DNA of 64,000 bases, from assembly GCF_037948395.1 (NCBI RefSeq), contig NZ_CP149940.1, positions 62,001-126,000 on the forward strand. The letters are read 5' to 3'. Shown here in pieces: positions 6,821 through 15,353 of the stretch. Positions within the stretch are counted from its first letter, which is position 1. The number at the start of each line of letters is the position of its first letter. The notes beneath the pieces were generated by a model. It ran no database searches and was not told the DNA's origin. It was given only the letters and a program-made list of their open reading frames with translations. The DNA is from Serratia nevei (GTDB taxonomy: Bacteria; Pseudomonadota; Gammaproteobacteria; Enterobacterales; Enterobacteriaceae). A program made the position numbers and the translations under genes.

Positions 6821-8356
6821 ATGGTTGAGGTGTCTGTTACGCCGCACCACAAAAATCGATGGCTCGCCAGCGCCGGCGAAATCAACGGCCGCACCTGGCT
6901 GGGGCTGTTCGGCGTGTTTTTGGCGGTGATGGCCAGCGGCGTGGGGGAAAACGCCAGCAAGTTCGCGCTGGCGGATATACAGGGCGGCATGCTGCTGAGC
7001 TTCGATGCCGGCAGTTGGCTGACCACCTGTTACGTCACCGGCTTTGTGATCGGTTCCGGGTTCACGCCCTGTTTTTGGCCGACCTTTTCGCTGCGCCGGG
7101 TGGCGTTGACGATGTGCGGCATTTACCTGGCCGGTGGGCTGCTGACGCCCTGGCTGGGAGAACAGTATGGCGTGCTGCTGGCGGTGCGCAGCCTGCAGGG
7201 CTTCGCCGGCGGCGCGTTGCCGCCGATGCTGATGACGGTGGTGCTGCGTTTTATGCCGCCGCTGATCAAGGTGCTGGGGCTGGGTGCCTACGGCTGGGTC
7301 TCGGCCTGGAGCGCCACGCTGGGTGCCACCGCCGCCGCCTTCGCCTTCCACTGGGGCTGGAGCGGGTACTTCTACTGGAACCTGCCGCTGATGGCGATCG
7401 CCGCCTTGTGCATCGGCTACGGTCTGCCACAGGATCCGCTGCGGCTGGAGCGCCTGCGGCAGTTCAACTGGCGCGGCCTGCTGCTCGGCGGCGTGGCGCT
7501 CGGCATGCTGACGGTGGGCATTTCACAGGGGGAGCGCCTCGACTGGCTGAACTCGCCGCTGATCTACGTTTTATTATTGGGTGGCGGCGGATTATTGGCG
7601 TTATTTCTGATTAACGAATGGTACCACCCGCTGCCCTTTTTTAATTTACAGCTATTAAGCAAAAGGAATTTGTCTTTCTCCTTAATTACGCTGGGTGGCG
7701 TGCTGTTAATTATGGTGTCGCTGGTTAATATCACGTCGGGATATTTATCCGCGATTCAGGGCTATCGTCAGGAACAAACTTCCGACTTAATGCTGTGGGT
7801 CGCATTGCCGCAATTAATTACGCTGCCGATCGTCGCCATAATTTGCAATACGCCGCGGGTGGATTGCCGCTGGGTGCTGGCGATCAGCCTGCTGTTGATG
7901 GCCACCGCCTGCGTGCTGGCTGCCCAGCTGACGCCGGAATGGAACGGCGACACGTTTCGCGTTATCGCGCTGTTGCAGGCGGTCGCTCAACCGATGGCGA
8001 TCATCCCGTTGCTGATGCAGGCGACCGGTGGGCTGTTGCCGACCGACGGGCCGTTTGCGGCGGCCTGGTTCAACGCGGTGAAGGGTTTCGCCGCCACCGC
8101 AGCCGGCGGCGCCATCGCGCTGCTCAGCCGGCAGCGCGGGGACTATCACGCCGGCACGATCGCCGACGGTTTTGGCTCGGCCTACAGCCGCGCATCGGGG
8201 TCGGCGGAGCAGTTGGCGCAGCTTGCCGCCCGGCAGGGCCACGTGCTGGCCAGCGCCGATCTTTATCTGTTGGTTGCCGGCCTGGCGTTATTACTGACCG
8301 CGCTGATTTTATTTATGCCGACCCGTATTTATCCGCCGCGTTCGGTCGCCGCCTGA
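6821..8356 (+). CDS. DHA2-type MFS efflux pump, EmrB-like inner-membrane component
   Basis: The protein is 511 residues from ATG 6821 (AGGAG 6 bases upstream; TTG 6794 is the longer alternative) with about 14 membrane helices, as expected for the DHA2 (EmrB/QacA) drug:H+ antiporters. Motif-C-like sequence occurs around SAWSATLGATAAAFAFHWGW (helix 5). It forms the proton-driven inner-membrane part of a tripartite pump with the HlyD-type adaptor and outer-membrane factor that follow. The gene is the first of a five- or six-gene same-strand run. Codons from about 7567 to 7850 are clearly more A+T-rich (many TTA Leu, ATT Ile) than the rest of the gene. Confidence 0.9.
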   Translation: MVEVSVTPHHKNRWLASAGEINGRTWLGLFGVFLAVMASGVGENASKFALADIQGGMLLSFDAGSWLTTCYVTGFVIGSGFTPCFWPTFSLRRVALTMCGIYLAGGLLTPWLGEQYGVLLAVRSLQGFAGGALPPMLMTVVLRFMPPLIKVLGLGAYGWVSAWSATLGATAAAFAFHWGWSGYFYWNLPLMAIAALCIGYGLPQDPLRLERLRQFNWRGLLLGGVALGMLTVGISQGERLDWLNSPLIYVLLLGGGGLLALFLINEWYHPLPFFNLQLLSKRNLSFSLITLGGVLLIMVSLVNITSGYLSAIQGYRQEQTSDLMLWVALPQLITLPIVAIICNTPRVDCRWVLAISLLLMATACVLAAQLTPEWNGDTFRVIALLQAVAQPMAIIPLLMQATGGLLPTDGPFAAAWFNAVKGFAATAAGGAIALLSRQRGDYHAGTIADGFGSAYSRASGSAEQLAQLAARQGHVLASADLYLLVAGLALLLTALILFMPTRIYPPRSVAA

Positions 8357-8397
8357 CATTTTATCATCAGAAATAAATATTAAGTGGAGTCACTTTT

Positions 8398-9441
8398 ATG
8401 GCTAACAAGAAAGTCGCCGTCGCCGTATTGGCGGTTACCGTCATTACGCTGGGATTATTAATCAATAAGTTTTTTATTAAAGAGACACAGCAGAATACCA
8501 ACGACGCATATATTCGCGCCGATATCTCGCGTATTTCTCCGCAGATTGCCGGTGAAATTGCGCAGGTGTTGGTCAGGGACAATCAGTGGGTCAAACAGGG
8601 GGAGTTGCTGGCGGTGATCGACCCGCGTGAATTCAACGTTGCCCTAGCGCAGGCGACGGCGCAGGAGCAATCGGCCCGCGCCCGGCAGGACGACGCCAGG
8701 GCTAACCTCACCCGCCAGAGCGCGCTGATCGCCGCCGCGCTGGCGGAGCGGCAGGCGGCGCAGGCGGAGCTGGCGTTTGCACGCCAGGAGCAGAACCGCT
8801 ACCAGAGAATGGCCAGCAGCGGCGCGGGTTCGCAGCAGGCGGCGCAGCAGGCGACAACGCGGGTGCACACGCTTTCCGCCAATGTGGCGCAGGCGGAGGC
8901 GACGCTCAAAGCGGCGCGAAACATGGAGCAGGTGCTACAAGCCAAGCTGGCGGACAGCGATGCCGAGCTGATGTTGGCGCAGGCGAAGAAAGCGATGGCT
9001 GAACTGAACCTGTCTTATACCCGCATCACCGCGCCGATCGGCGGCGTGGTCGGCAAGAAAAGCCTGCGGGTCGGGGAGTTCGTCAAACCGGGCGATGCGC
9101 TGCTGGCCATCGTGCCGCAGGACAAGCTGTACATCATCGCCAACTACCAGGAAACCCAGCTGGAAAAAATTGCGCACGGGCAGTCGGTAGACATCCATAT
9201 CGATACCTTTCCCGGCCAAACGCTGAAAGGGCAGGTGGACAGCATTGCGCCGGCTTCCGGCGTCAGCTTCGCGGCCGTGGCGCCGGAGAACGCCACCGGC
9301 AACTTCACCAAGATCGTTCAGCGCATCCCGGTGAAGATTGTGTTTGATATCAATAAAGAGCATGCCGCCTTGCTGAGCGCCCTGCGCGTCGGCATGTCCG
9401 CGGACGTCAGCATCAATACGCTGGACGGAGGCGTGCAATGA
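8398..9441 (+). CDS. HlyD/EmrA-type membrane-fusion (adaptor) protein
   Basis: The protein has 347 residues. One N-terminal membrane anchor (VAVAVLAVTVITLGLLINKFF) is followed by the biotinyl-lipoyl half-motif (TNDAYIRADISRISPQIAGE at about residues 35-54), a long alpha-helical coiled-coil hairpin (about 90-190), the second lipoyl half (YTRITAPIGGVVGKKSLRVG) and a beta-barrel domain. It bridges the EmrB-like pump to the outer-membrane channel across the periplasm. AAGTGGAG gives a good ribosome site. It overlaps the next gene by four bases (ATGA), so the two are translationally coupled. Confidence 0.92.
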   Translation: MANKKVAVAVLAVTVITLGLLINKFFIKETQQNTNDAYIRADISRISPQIAGEIAQVLVRDNQWVKQGELLAVIDPREFNVALAQATAQEQSARARQDDARANLTRQSALIAAALAERQAAQAELAFARQEQNRYQRMASSGAGSQQAAQQATTRVHTLSANVAQAEATLKAARNMEQVLQAKLADSDAELMLAQAKKAMAELNLSYTRITAPIGGVVGKKSLRVGEFVKPGDALLAIVPQDKLYIIANYQETQLEKIAHGQSVDIHIDTFPGQTLKGQVDSIAPASGVSFAAVAPENATGNFTKIVQRIPVKIVFDINKEHAALLSALRVGMSADVSINTLDGGVQ

Positions 9442-10883
9442 ACAGGGCCGTGATCCCGCTGCTGTTGATTGCGCTGAGCGGCTGCCAGGCGGTAGGGCCG
9501 GACTACGCTCGGCCGCAAAACGCGCTGCCCGAGAGCTGGGGTCAGCAGGCCGGCGGCGGGGCGCTGCCGGTGGCCTGGTGGTCGATATTCAACGATGCGT
9601 CGCTGACGCAACTGGTGCAGCGCGCGGCGGCCGGCAACCTGGATCTGCAGCTCGCCACGGCGCGCATGCAGCAAAGCCGCGCACTGCTGGGCGTGACCGA
9701 GGCGGCGCTGATGCCGGATCTGAGCCTGGACGGCGCCTATCAGCGCCAGCGCGCCACCTCGGTGGGCAGCATGGATCCGTCCGGCAACGGCGGAGAGGCG
9801 GATTATAACCTCTGGCGCGGCGGATTCAGCGCCACCTGGGAGTTGGACATGTGGGGCAAGCTGCGTCGCGCATCGGAAAGCGCGCGCGCCGGCTTCGCCG
9901 CTTCGCAGGAGAATCGGCGCGCGCTGCTGACGTCGGTGACGGCGGAGGTGGCGAGCGACTATCTGCGTCTGCGCGCCACGCAGCAGCAGCTGGCGGTGGC
10001 GCAGGAAAACCGCGCCACGGCGCTGCGCACGCTGCAGCTGACGCAAAGCCGTTATCAAAGCGGCGCGGGCAACGAACTGGATATCGATCAGGCGCAGGTG
10101 CAGTTGGCGCAGGTAGATGCCCTGCTGCCGACGCTGTTCGATCGACAGGAACGCTTGATCAACGCCATCAGCCTGCTGTTGGGCGAGCGGCCGGGCGCGC
10201 TGAAAGCGATGTTGTCGCCGACGGGGCCGCTGCCGGCGCTGGTGCGCGCGGTGCCGATGGGCGTGCCGTCGGATCTGGCACTGCGCCGGCCGGATATTCG
10301 CGAAGCGGCGGAGCGTTTGCATCAGGCGACCGCCGAGATTGGCGTCGCCACCGCCGACTACTATCCGCGCATCACGCTGACCGGCAACGCGGGCTACCAG
10401 GCATTGGCGCTGGCGGATATGGGCAGCTGGTCCACGCATACCTTCGCCATCGGCCCCACCCTGTATCTGCCGCTGTTCGACGGGGGGAAAATCACCCAGC
10501 GGGTGCGCCTGAGCGAATACCGGCAGCAGGAAATGGCCATCGCCTACCAGCAAACGGTGCTGCGCGCTTGGCATGAGATCGACGACGCGCTTTCCGGTTA
10601 CCGCGCCCAGCAGCGCCGCCAGACGCACCTGGCCGAGGCGCTGGCCGCCAACCGACACGCGTTTGCGCTGGCGCGCGACAGCTATTTGAACGGCGCCAGC
10701 GATTTTATCCACGTTCTGAGCACGCAGCGCGCGCTGCTGGATCTGCAGTCCGCGCAAATTGTTTCACAGGAGGAGACGGCGATCGCCGTGGTGAATATCT
10801 ATCGAGCGCTGGGCGGCGGCTGGGAACACACCTACCCGTCTGCGGCGCCACAGGAGAAGGCTGATGCACAACACGCTGAATAA
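9438..10883 (+). CDS. Outer-membrane efflux lipoprotein, NodT/OprM family
   Basis: The protein has 481 residues. The signal peptide ends in a lipobox (ALSGC, Cys at residue 16), so it is a lipid-anchored TolC-like factor. Two tandem outer-membrane efflux repeats cover about residues 60-250 and 270-460, with PDLSLDGAYQRQRA and YPRITLTGNAGYQ as typical strand motifs. It supplies the trimeric outer-membrane channel for the pump encoded just before. It starts inside the adaptor gene's end and overlaps the following siderophore-interacting gene by 20 bases, so all are one transcript. Confidence 0.92.
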   Translation: MNRAVIPLLLIALSGCQAVGPDYARPQNALPESWGQQAGGGALPVAWWSIFNDASLTQLVQRAAAGNLDLQLATARMQQSRALLGVTEAALMPDLSLDGAYQRQRATSVGSMDPSGNGGEADYNLWRGGFSATWELDMWGKLRRASESARAGFAASQENRRALLTSVTAEVASDYLRLRATQQQLAVAQENRATALRTLQLTQSRYQSGAGNELDIDQAQVQLAQVDALLPTLFDRQERLINAISLLLGERPGALKAMLSPTGPLPALVRAVPMGVPSDLALRRPDIREAAERLHQATAEIGVATADYYPRITLTGNAGYQALALADMGSWSTHTFAIGPTLYLPLFDGGKITQRVRLSEYRQQEMAIAYQQTVLRAWHEIDDALSGYRAQQRRQTHLAEALAANRHAFALARDSYLNGASDFIHVLSTQRALLDLQSAQIVSQEETAIAVVNIYRALGGGWEHTYPSAAPQEKADAQHAE

Positions 10884-11637
10884 GATTGTCGACGAGATGC
10901 TGGAAAGGGATACCCGCCGTAAACGCGAGGCCAGGGTGAGCGCCGTGCGGCAAGTCACCGCCCGGATCCGCCGCATCACGTTGAGCGGCGACGATGTGGA
11001 TAAGTTTATCGCCGACCCGCGCGCGCAGGAGCCGGCCAGTTGGATCAAGGTGTTCTTCCCGTGGCGCGACACGCTGGCCGGGCGGGCCTATACCCTGAGC
11101 GGCATCGACAAACTCGCCCGCACCTTCGATATCGATATGGTGCTGCACGGCGAAGGCCCAGCGTCGAACTGGGCGCGCGACGCGATGCCGGGCGACAAGC
11201 TGGGGTTCGCCGGCCCTTGCTCCGGCGGCTTCCGGCTGTTGCCGCAAACTCGCTGGCTACTGTTGCTGGGCGATGAGACCGCGCTGCCCGCCATGCGCAC
11301 TATCCTCGCCTCGCTGTCTACCCCGCTGCCGGTGCTGTGGTTCGCCGAAGTGGGCGATGCGCAGGAGATTCAGGATGTCGATTGCTCCTTTTTGCAGATG
11401 AACAGCTGGCAAATACGCACCCGGCATTTCGACAGCGTGATGAACAGCCCGCTGGTGCAGGCCGTCAGCCACTGCGAACTGCCGGCCGGGGAAGGGCAGG
11501 TGTGGCTGGCCTGCGAACACCAGGTCGCCGCGTATCTGAAGGCGCGTTTTATCAACGAAATGGGCATCTCCCGCGCCGCCTTGTTTGCCAAAGGTTATTG
11601 GAAAAAGGGCGAAGCTAATTTCAAGGGCGCGATGTAA
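10864..11637 (+). CDS. Siderophore-interacting protein (FAD ferric-siderophore reductase family)
   Basis: The 257-residue protein has an FAD-binding barrel (RRITLSGDDVDKFI, then RAYTLSGID at about residues 76-84 as the flavin motif) and a C-terminal NAD(P)H domain (WLLLLGDETALPAMRTIL). The ending FAKGYWKKGEANFKGAM is characteristic of the ViuB/YqjH/SIP family. Known members reduce ferric siderophores in the cytoplasm to release iron. Finding it overlapped with an efflux outer-membrane gene is unusual and suggests that the pump exports a siderophore or another metal- or redox-linked molecule. No Fur box was recognised upstream of the operon. Confidence 0.92.
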   Translation: MHNTLNKIVDEMLERDTRRKREARVSAVRQVTARIRRITLSGDDVDKFIADPRAQEPASWIKVFFPWRDTLAGRAYTLSGIDKLARTFDIDMVLHGEGPASNWARDAMPGDKLGFAGPCSGGFRLLPQTRWLLLLGDETALPAMRTILASLSTPLPVLWFAEVGDAQEIQDVDCSFLQMNSWQIRTRHFDSVMNSPLVQAVSHCELPAGEGQVWLACEHQVAAYLKARFINEMGISRAALFAKGYWKKGEANFKGAM

Positions 11638-11658
11638 CTCGGGCGAATGAGGATGGTT

Positions 11659-12102
11659 ATGATTGAGAGAGTGTTATTGGCGGTGGACTGCTTTGAACAC
11701 AGCGGCAACGCGCTGGATTTTATGGCGCGTCTGCAAGGCAGCATCGGCGGCGTGATCGTACTGACGGTGGTAGACAATGCCTTCACGCTCAGCCGCAGCG
11801 GCCTGCGCTTCGACAGCGACGAGCGCGAAGAATATCCCGCCGCCCAGCGCGAAGAGGCGCTGGCGGAAAAGCAGGTCGGGCAGGTGACGCGGGCGTTGAA
11901 ACAGATGGGCTTCAACGCCCAGGGCCTGCTGGCTGCGGGGGCGCCCATCGAGGTGATCCCGGACCAGATGGCTTTGTTCAACTGCGATTTGCTGATCATC
12001 TCGCACCGCCACCTGTCTTCGTTGGGGCGCTGGCTGAACGCCTCCGTCACGCGCGGCCTGCTGGATGAGATTGGCCAACCGGTCTTGGTGATCCCGCGCT
12101 AA
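11659..12102 (+). CDS. UspA-family universal stress protein
   Basis: The 147-residue cytoplasmic protein starts at ATG 11659, 6 bases after GAGG (upstream in-frame ATGs at 11647 and 11653 lack such a site). It has the Usp alpha/beta fold: IERVLLAVDCFEHSGNAL at the N-terminus, the GAPIEVIPDQM segment, LLIISHRHLSSLGRWLNASV, and the final strand QPVLVIPR. The ATP-binding pattern G-2x-G-9x-G(S/T) is degenerate, so this may be a non-nucleotide-binding member. It follows the siderophore-interacting gene by 21 bases and is probably co-transcribed. Confidence 0.85.
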   Translation: MIERVLLAVDCFEHSGNALDFMARLQGSIGGVIVLTVVDNAFTLSRSGLRFDSDEREEYPAAQREEALAEKQVGQVTRALKQMGFNAQGLLAAGAPIEVIPDQMALFNCDLLIISHRHLSSLGRWLNASVTRGLLDEIGQPVLVIPR

Positions 12103-12173
12103 GCTATGGGTAAGGGCAGCCGCATGCGGCGGCGCGCGTTCGGCGACGAAGGCCGTACATACCGGAGGTCAAC

Positions 12174-12686
12174 ATGCGAAGTCTGGAAGATCAACTTGCC
12201 GCTTATGCCGCCTATCACCGCGATGCGCGCAATATTGCCACGCATTTTATCGGCATCCCGCTGATCGTCGTCAGCCTGCTGGCGCTGCTCTCCCGGCCGG
12301 CGTGGGACGCGGGATGGCTGCCGTTTTCGCCGGCCTGCGCGGTGGTGCTCGTCGCGGCCTTCTATTACCTGCGGCTAAATCTGCGCCTTGGCGCCATGAT
12401 GCTGGCGTTGTTGCTGGTGTGCCTCGTGTTCGGCGCCTGGGTGGCGTCGCTGTCGACGGCGGCGTGGTTGAGCGTCGGTATCGGCGGCTTCGTCATCGGC
12501 TGGCTGTTTCAGTTTGTCGGGCATTTCTGGGAGGGGAGAAAACCGGCGTTTATGGACGACGTGACGGGCCTGATCATCGGCCCGCTGTTCGTACTGGCGG
12601 AAGCCTGCTTCCTGGCCGGCGGGCTGCGCGAACTGCAGCGGAACATCGAAATGCGATCGGGCAAAGTGCGCAGTGGGAGGGCATGA
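12174..12686 (+). CDS. Mpo1-like DUF962 membrane protein
   Basis: The 170-residue protein begins MRSLEDQLAAYAAYHRDARN and has HFIGIPLIVVSLLALL (residues 22-37), three or four further membrane helices, and FQFVGHFWEGRKPAFMDD (about 120-137). This is the DUF962/YGL010w (Mpo1) pattern with conserved His residues. Yeast Mpo1 is an Fe(II) dioxygenase acting on 2-hydroxy fatty acids; whether bacterial homologues do the same is not established. It follows the UspA gene by 71 bases, and the gap contains the palindrome GCCGCATGCGGC (12119-12130), so it may be the last operon gene or separately expressed. GGAGG precedes the ATG. Confidence 0.85.
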   Translation: MRSLEDQLAAYAAYHRDARNIATHFIGIPLIVVSLLALLSRPAWDAGWLPFSPACAVVLVAAFYYLRLNLRLGAMMLALLLVCLVFGAWVASLSTAAWLSVGIGGFVIGWLFQFVGHFWEGRKPAFMDDVTGLIIGPLFVLAEACFLAGGLRELQRNIEMRSGKVRSGRA

Positions 12687-12862
12687 GGTGGGCTTGATTC
12701 CTACAGTGACGGACGCTGATGTCCGCCCCCTCCCGCTGCACTTTTAACAAATTTGCAAAAGTCTTTTAGCCTCCCGCCTGCTTATCTTTGTTGTGATCAA
12801 TGTCATACTTTCGGCATCTTAACTGTTCCCGCGCTTCGGCAGCGGTAAACCGGAGTTGTTGC

Positions 12863-14029
12863 ATGAAAGTGAATTATCCCTTGTTAGCGCTGGCGGTGGG
12901 GGCGTTCGGCATCGGCACCACCGAATTCTCTCCCATGGGCTTGCTGCCGACCATCGCCAAAGGGGTGGACGTCTCCATTCCGATGGCCGGCATGTTGATC
13001 AGCGCCTACGCCGTCGGCGTGATGGTCGGCGCGCCGCTGATGACGCTGCTGCTGTCGCACCGGGCGCGCAGAAGCGCGCTGATTTTCCTGATGGCGATCT
13101 TTACCCTGGGCAACGTGCTGTCGGCCATCGCGCCGGATTACACCACCCTGATGCTGTCGCGCATCATCACCAGCCTGAACCACGGCGCCTTCTTTGGCCT
13201 CGGATCGGTGGTGGCCGCCAGCGTGGTGCCGAAAGAGAAACAGGCCAGCGCCGTGGCGACCATGTTTATGGGGCTGACCATCGCCAATATCGGCGGGGTG
13301 CCCGCCGCGACCTGGCTGGGTGAAACCATCGGCTGGCGCATGTCGTTCCTGGCGACGGCCGGGCTGGGCGTGATCGCCATGCTGGGGCTGTGGTTCTCGT
13401 TGCCGAAAGGCAGCGCCGGCGCGCGCCCTGACGTGAAACGCGAGCTGTCGGTGCTGGTGCGGCCGCAGGTGCTGACCGCGCTGCTGACGACCGTGCTGGG
13501 GGCGGGCGCGATGTTCACGCTCTATACCTACATTTCGCCGGTATTGCAGCACATCACCGAGGCGACGCCGCTGTTCGTGACGGTCATGCTGGTGCTGATC
13601 GGCGTCGGTTTCTCGATCGGCAACTACCTCGGCGGCAAGTTCGCCGACCGTTCCGAGAGCGCGACGCTGAAGGGCTTCCTGCTGCTGTTGGTGGCCATCA
13701 TGCTGCTGATCCCGCTGCTGGCGCGCAGTGACATCGGCGCTGCGGTGAGCATGGTGATTTGGGGCGCGGCGACCTTTGCCGTGGTGCCGCCGCTGCAGAT
13801 GCGCGTGATGCGCGTGGCCAGCGAAGCGCCGGGGCTGTCGTCTTCGGTCAACATCGGCGCTTTCAACCTGGGCAACGCGCTGGGCGCCGCCGCCGGTGGC
13901 GCGGTGGTCTCCGCCGGTCTGGGCTACAGCTTCGTGCCGGTGATGGGGGCGATTATCGCCGGGTTGGCGCTGCTGTTGGTGTTGTTCACCAGCCGCACCG
14001 CGGCAAAAGTCGTTTACGCCAACGGCTAA
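12863..14029 (+). CDS. MFS transporter, DHA1 family, AraJ-like
   Basis: The protein is 388 residues from ATG 12863 (GGAG 7 bases upstream; a longer frame opens at 12800 without a good site). It has twelve predicted helices. The opening PLLALAVGAFGIGTTEFSPMGLLPTIA and LISAYAVGVMVGAP are typical of the AraJ/YdhP/SotB branch, which exports sugars or drugs, and motif-A-like LSHRARRSALI follows helix 2. There is no regulator next to it and the gene stands alone, closed by a strong hairpin. The substrate is unknown. Confidence 0.85.
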   Translation: MKVNYPLLALAVGAFGIGTTEFSPMGLLPTIAKGVDVSIPMAGMLISAYAVGVMVGAPLMTLLLSHRARRSALIFLMAIFTLGNVLSAIAPDYTTLMLSRIITSLNHGAFFGLGSVVAASVVPKEKQASAVATMFMGLTIANIGGVPAATWLGETIGWRMSFLATAGLGVIAMLGLWFSLPKGSAGARPDVKRELSVLVRPQVLTALLTTVLGAGAMFTLYTYISPVLQHITEATPLFVTVMLVLIGVGFSIGNYLGGKFADRSESATLKGFLLLLVAIMLLIPLLARSDIGAAVSMVIWGAATFAVVPPLQMRVMRVASEAPGLSSSVNIGAFNLGNALGAAAGGAVVSAGLGYSFVPVMGAIIAGLALLLVLFTSRTAAKVVYANG

Positions 14030-14035
14030 GTGACA

Positions 14036-14065
14036 GCGTGCGGCGGTTTTTTATCCGCCGCACGC
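14036..14065 (+). terminator. Hairpin after the AraJ-like gene
   Basis: An 11-bp perfect stem (GCGTGCGGCGG / CCGCCGCACGC) encloses TTTTTTAT. The T-rich run is in the loop rather than after the stem, so this may act by pausing or by RNA stabilisation rather than classic intrinsic termination. Confidence 0.5.
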
Positions 14066-14147
14066 CGTTAGCCGCATAAAACATAAACGCTTATCCTCTC
14101 CCGCCCCCATTTATCTGTTCGGCATCAACTCTTAGCCGCTATCATTA

Positions 14148-14165
14148 ACCATGTATATACATGGT
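14148..14165. promoter_or_regulatory. Perfect 18-bp palindrome upstream of the DUF4282 gene
   Basis: ACCATGTATATACATGGT is self-complementary over all 18 bases and lies 57 bases before the DUF4282 start codon, where a promoter would be. It resembles a repressor operator; I do not recognise the cognate regulator. Confidence 0.45.
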
Positions 14166-14221
14166 GGCCGCTTGCACGGCACCTCTGGGATAATGAAAGA
14201 CCTGCCTAAGGAAAGATCCAC

Positions 14222-14458
14222 ATGAGAAATATCTTCTTCTTCGACGCGATGCTGACGCCAAAAATCATCACCGCCGTTTACTGGCTGGCGCTGTTGGGCG
14301 TGTTGATCAGCGGCATCGGCATGATGTTCTACGGCGAATTCTTCCGCGGCCTGTTCGGCATCATCGTCGGCGGCGTGTTCGTGCGCGTGGCGTTCGAGAT
14401 GATCATCATTGCGTTTAAAAATAACGAATATCTGCGCAAGATCGCCGAAAAACCGTAA
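14222..14458 (+). CDS. DUF4282 small membrane protein
   Basis: The protein has 78 residues. FFFDAMLTPKIITAVYWLAL (residues 5-24) begins the DUF4282 domain, whose two membrane helices span about 16-38 and 45-70, with a short charged tail (KNNEYLRKIAEKP). AAGGAAAG precedes the ATG. The function of the family is unknown. It is a single-gene unit with an unusual perfect palindrome in its promoter region and a convergent gene downstream. Confidence 0.85.
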   Translation: MRNIFFFDAMLTPKIITAVYWLALLGVLISGIGMMFYGEFFRGLFGIIVGGVFVRVAFEMIIIAFKNNEYLRKIAEKP

Positions 14459-14510
14459 CTATGCCAAAACGCCGGATATTGCCCGGCGTTGTTTTCCTCT
14501 CCGGTCTTGG

Positions 14511-15272
14511 CTATTCGAAGCCGAGCAGGCTGAACGCATCGTCCTGCGGGGCGTAACCCAACAGGCGACGGGTCTCTTCCAGCGATAAACGCGTGTAGCG
14601 GTTATTGGAAACCCCGTGCACCACCGCATATTGCACCCCTTCGACACGAATGCAGCGCTCCAGCAGATCGGCGGCGTCGCGATGGCTGAGAAACGCGCTC
14701 ATATCGCGGGCGCTGAGCCGATCGCCCGGGCTGAGGGTGGTGAAGTTGGCGATGCGCACCGACAGGGCGGAAAGCCCTTCCTGATGGGCGAAGTAGGCGG
14801 CGATGCCTTCGCCGAAGGCTTTGCTGGCGCCGTACAGGTTCTTCGGTTTCGGCGCGTCATCCGGGCGGATTTGATAGTCGAGCGGATAGCCTTCCACCGC
14901 CTGTGCGCTGCTGGCGAACACCACCCGGCGGCAGCCGGCGTCTTTCGCCGCGCGGAAGATATTGAAGGTGCCGAGAATGTTGTTGTCCATCAACGAGCCG
15001 CAGAAGTCGGCGTCGGGGGAGGGATCGGCCGCCAGATGCAACACGGTGTCGATATTGGTGCAGGCCGCGCGGCAGGCGTCGAGATCGGCGATGTTGAAGC
15101 TGATGACTTCGTCGCCGGGTTGCAGATCGTTCAGCAGGCTGATGTCGCGTTCCGCCAGGCGCAGCGCGTAGCGATCGCCCATTGCCTGACGAAACGCCGT
15201 GGCTACCCGGCCGCCGGCGCCGGTGATCAGAATCCGTCCTACATCAGTACGCAACACCATGATGACTGCCAT
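14511..15272 (-). CDS. NAD-dependent epimerase/dehydratase (extended SDR)
   Basis: The 253-residue protein has the nucleotide-binding motif ITGAGGRVA at about residues 15-23, FNIADLD for the adenine pocket, LHLAADPSP, and the catalytic pair YGASKAFGE (Tyr and Lys about residues 146-150) with Ser in VVFASSAQAV. These features place it with short, uronate-dehydrogenase-like members of the extended SDR family that oxidise or epimerise sugars. It ends convergently with the DUF4282 gene and starts 82 bp downstream of the LysR gene on the same strand. The sugar substrate cannot be assigned; a second ATG at 15260 is an alternative start. Confidence 0.85.
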   Translation of the reverse strand: MAVIMVLRTDVGRILITGAGGRVATAFRQAMGDRYALRLAERDISLLNDLQPGDEVISFNIADLDACRAACTNIDTVLHLAADPSPDADFCGSLMDNNILGTFNIFRAAKDAGCRRVVFASSAQAVEGYPLDYQIRPDDAPKPKNLYGASKAFGEGIAAYFAHQEGLSALSVRIANFTTLSPGDRLSARDMSAFLSHRDAADLLERCIRVEGVQYAVVHGVSNNRYTRLSLEETRRLLGYAPQDDAFSLLGFE

Positions 15273-15353
15273 CCCTACTCTCGATTAAGTGTTGACCAGT
15301 AATAATCCCCCGCGTGACTTTTGTCCAGTATTTATATTAGTCATTCTGATGCT

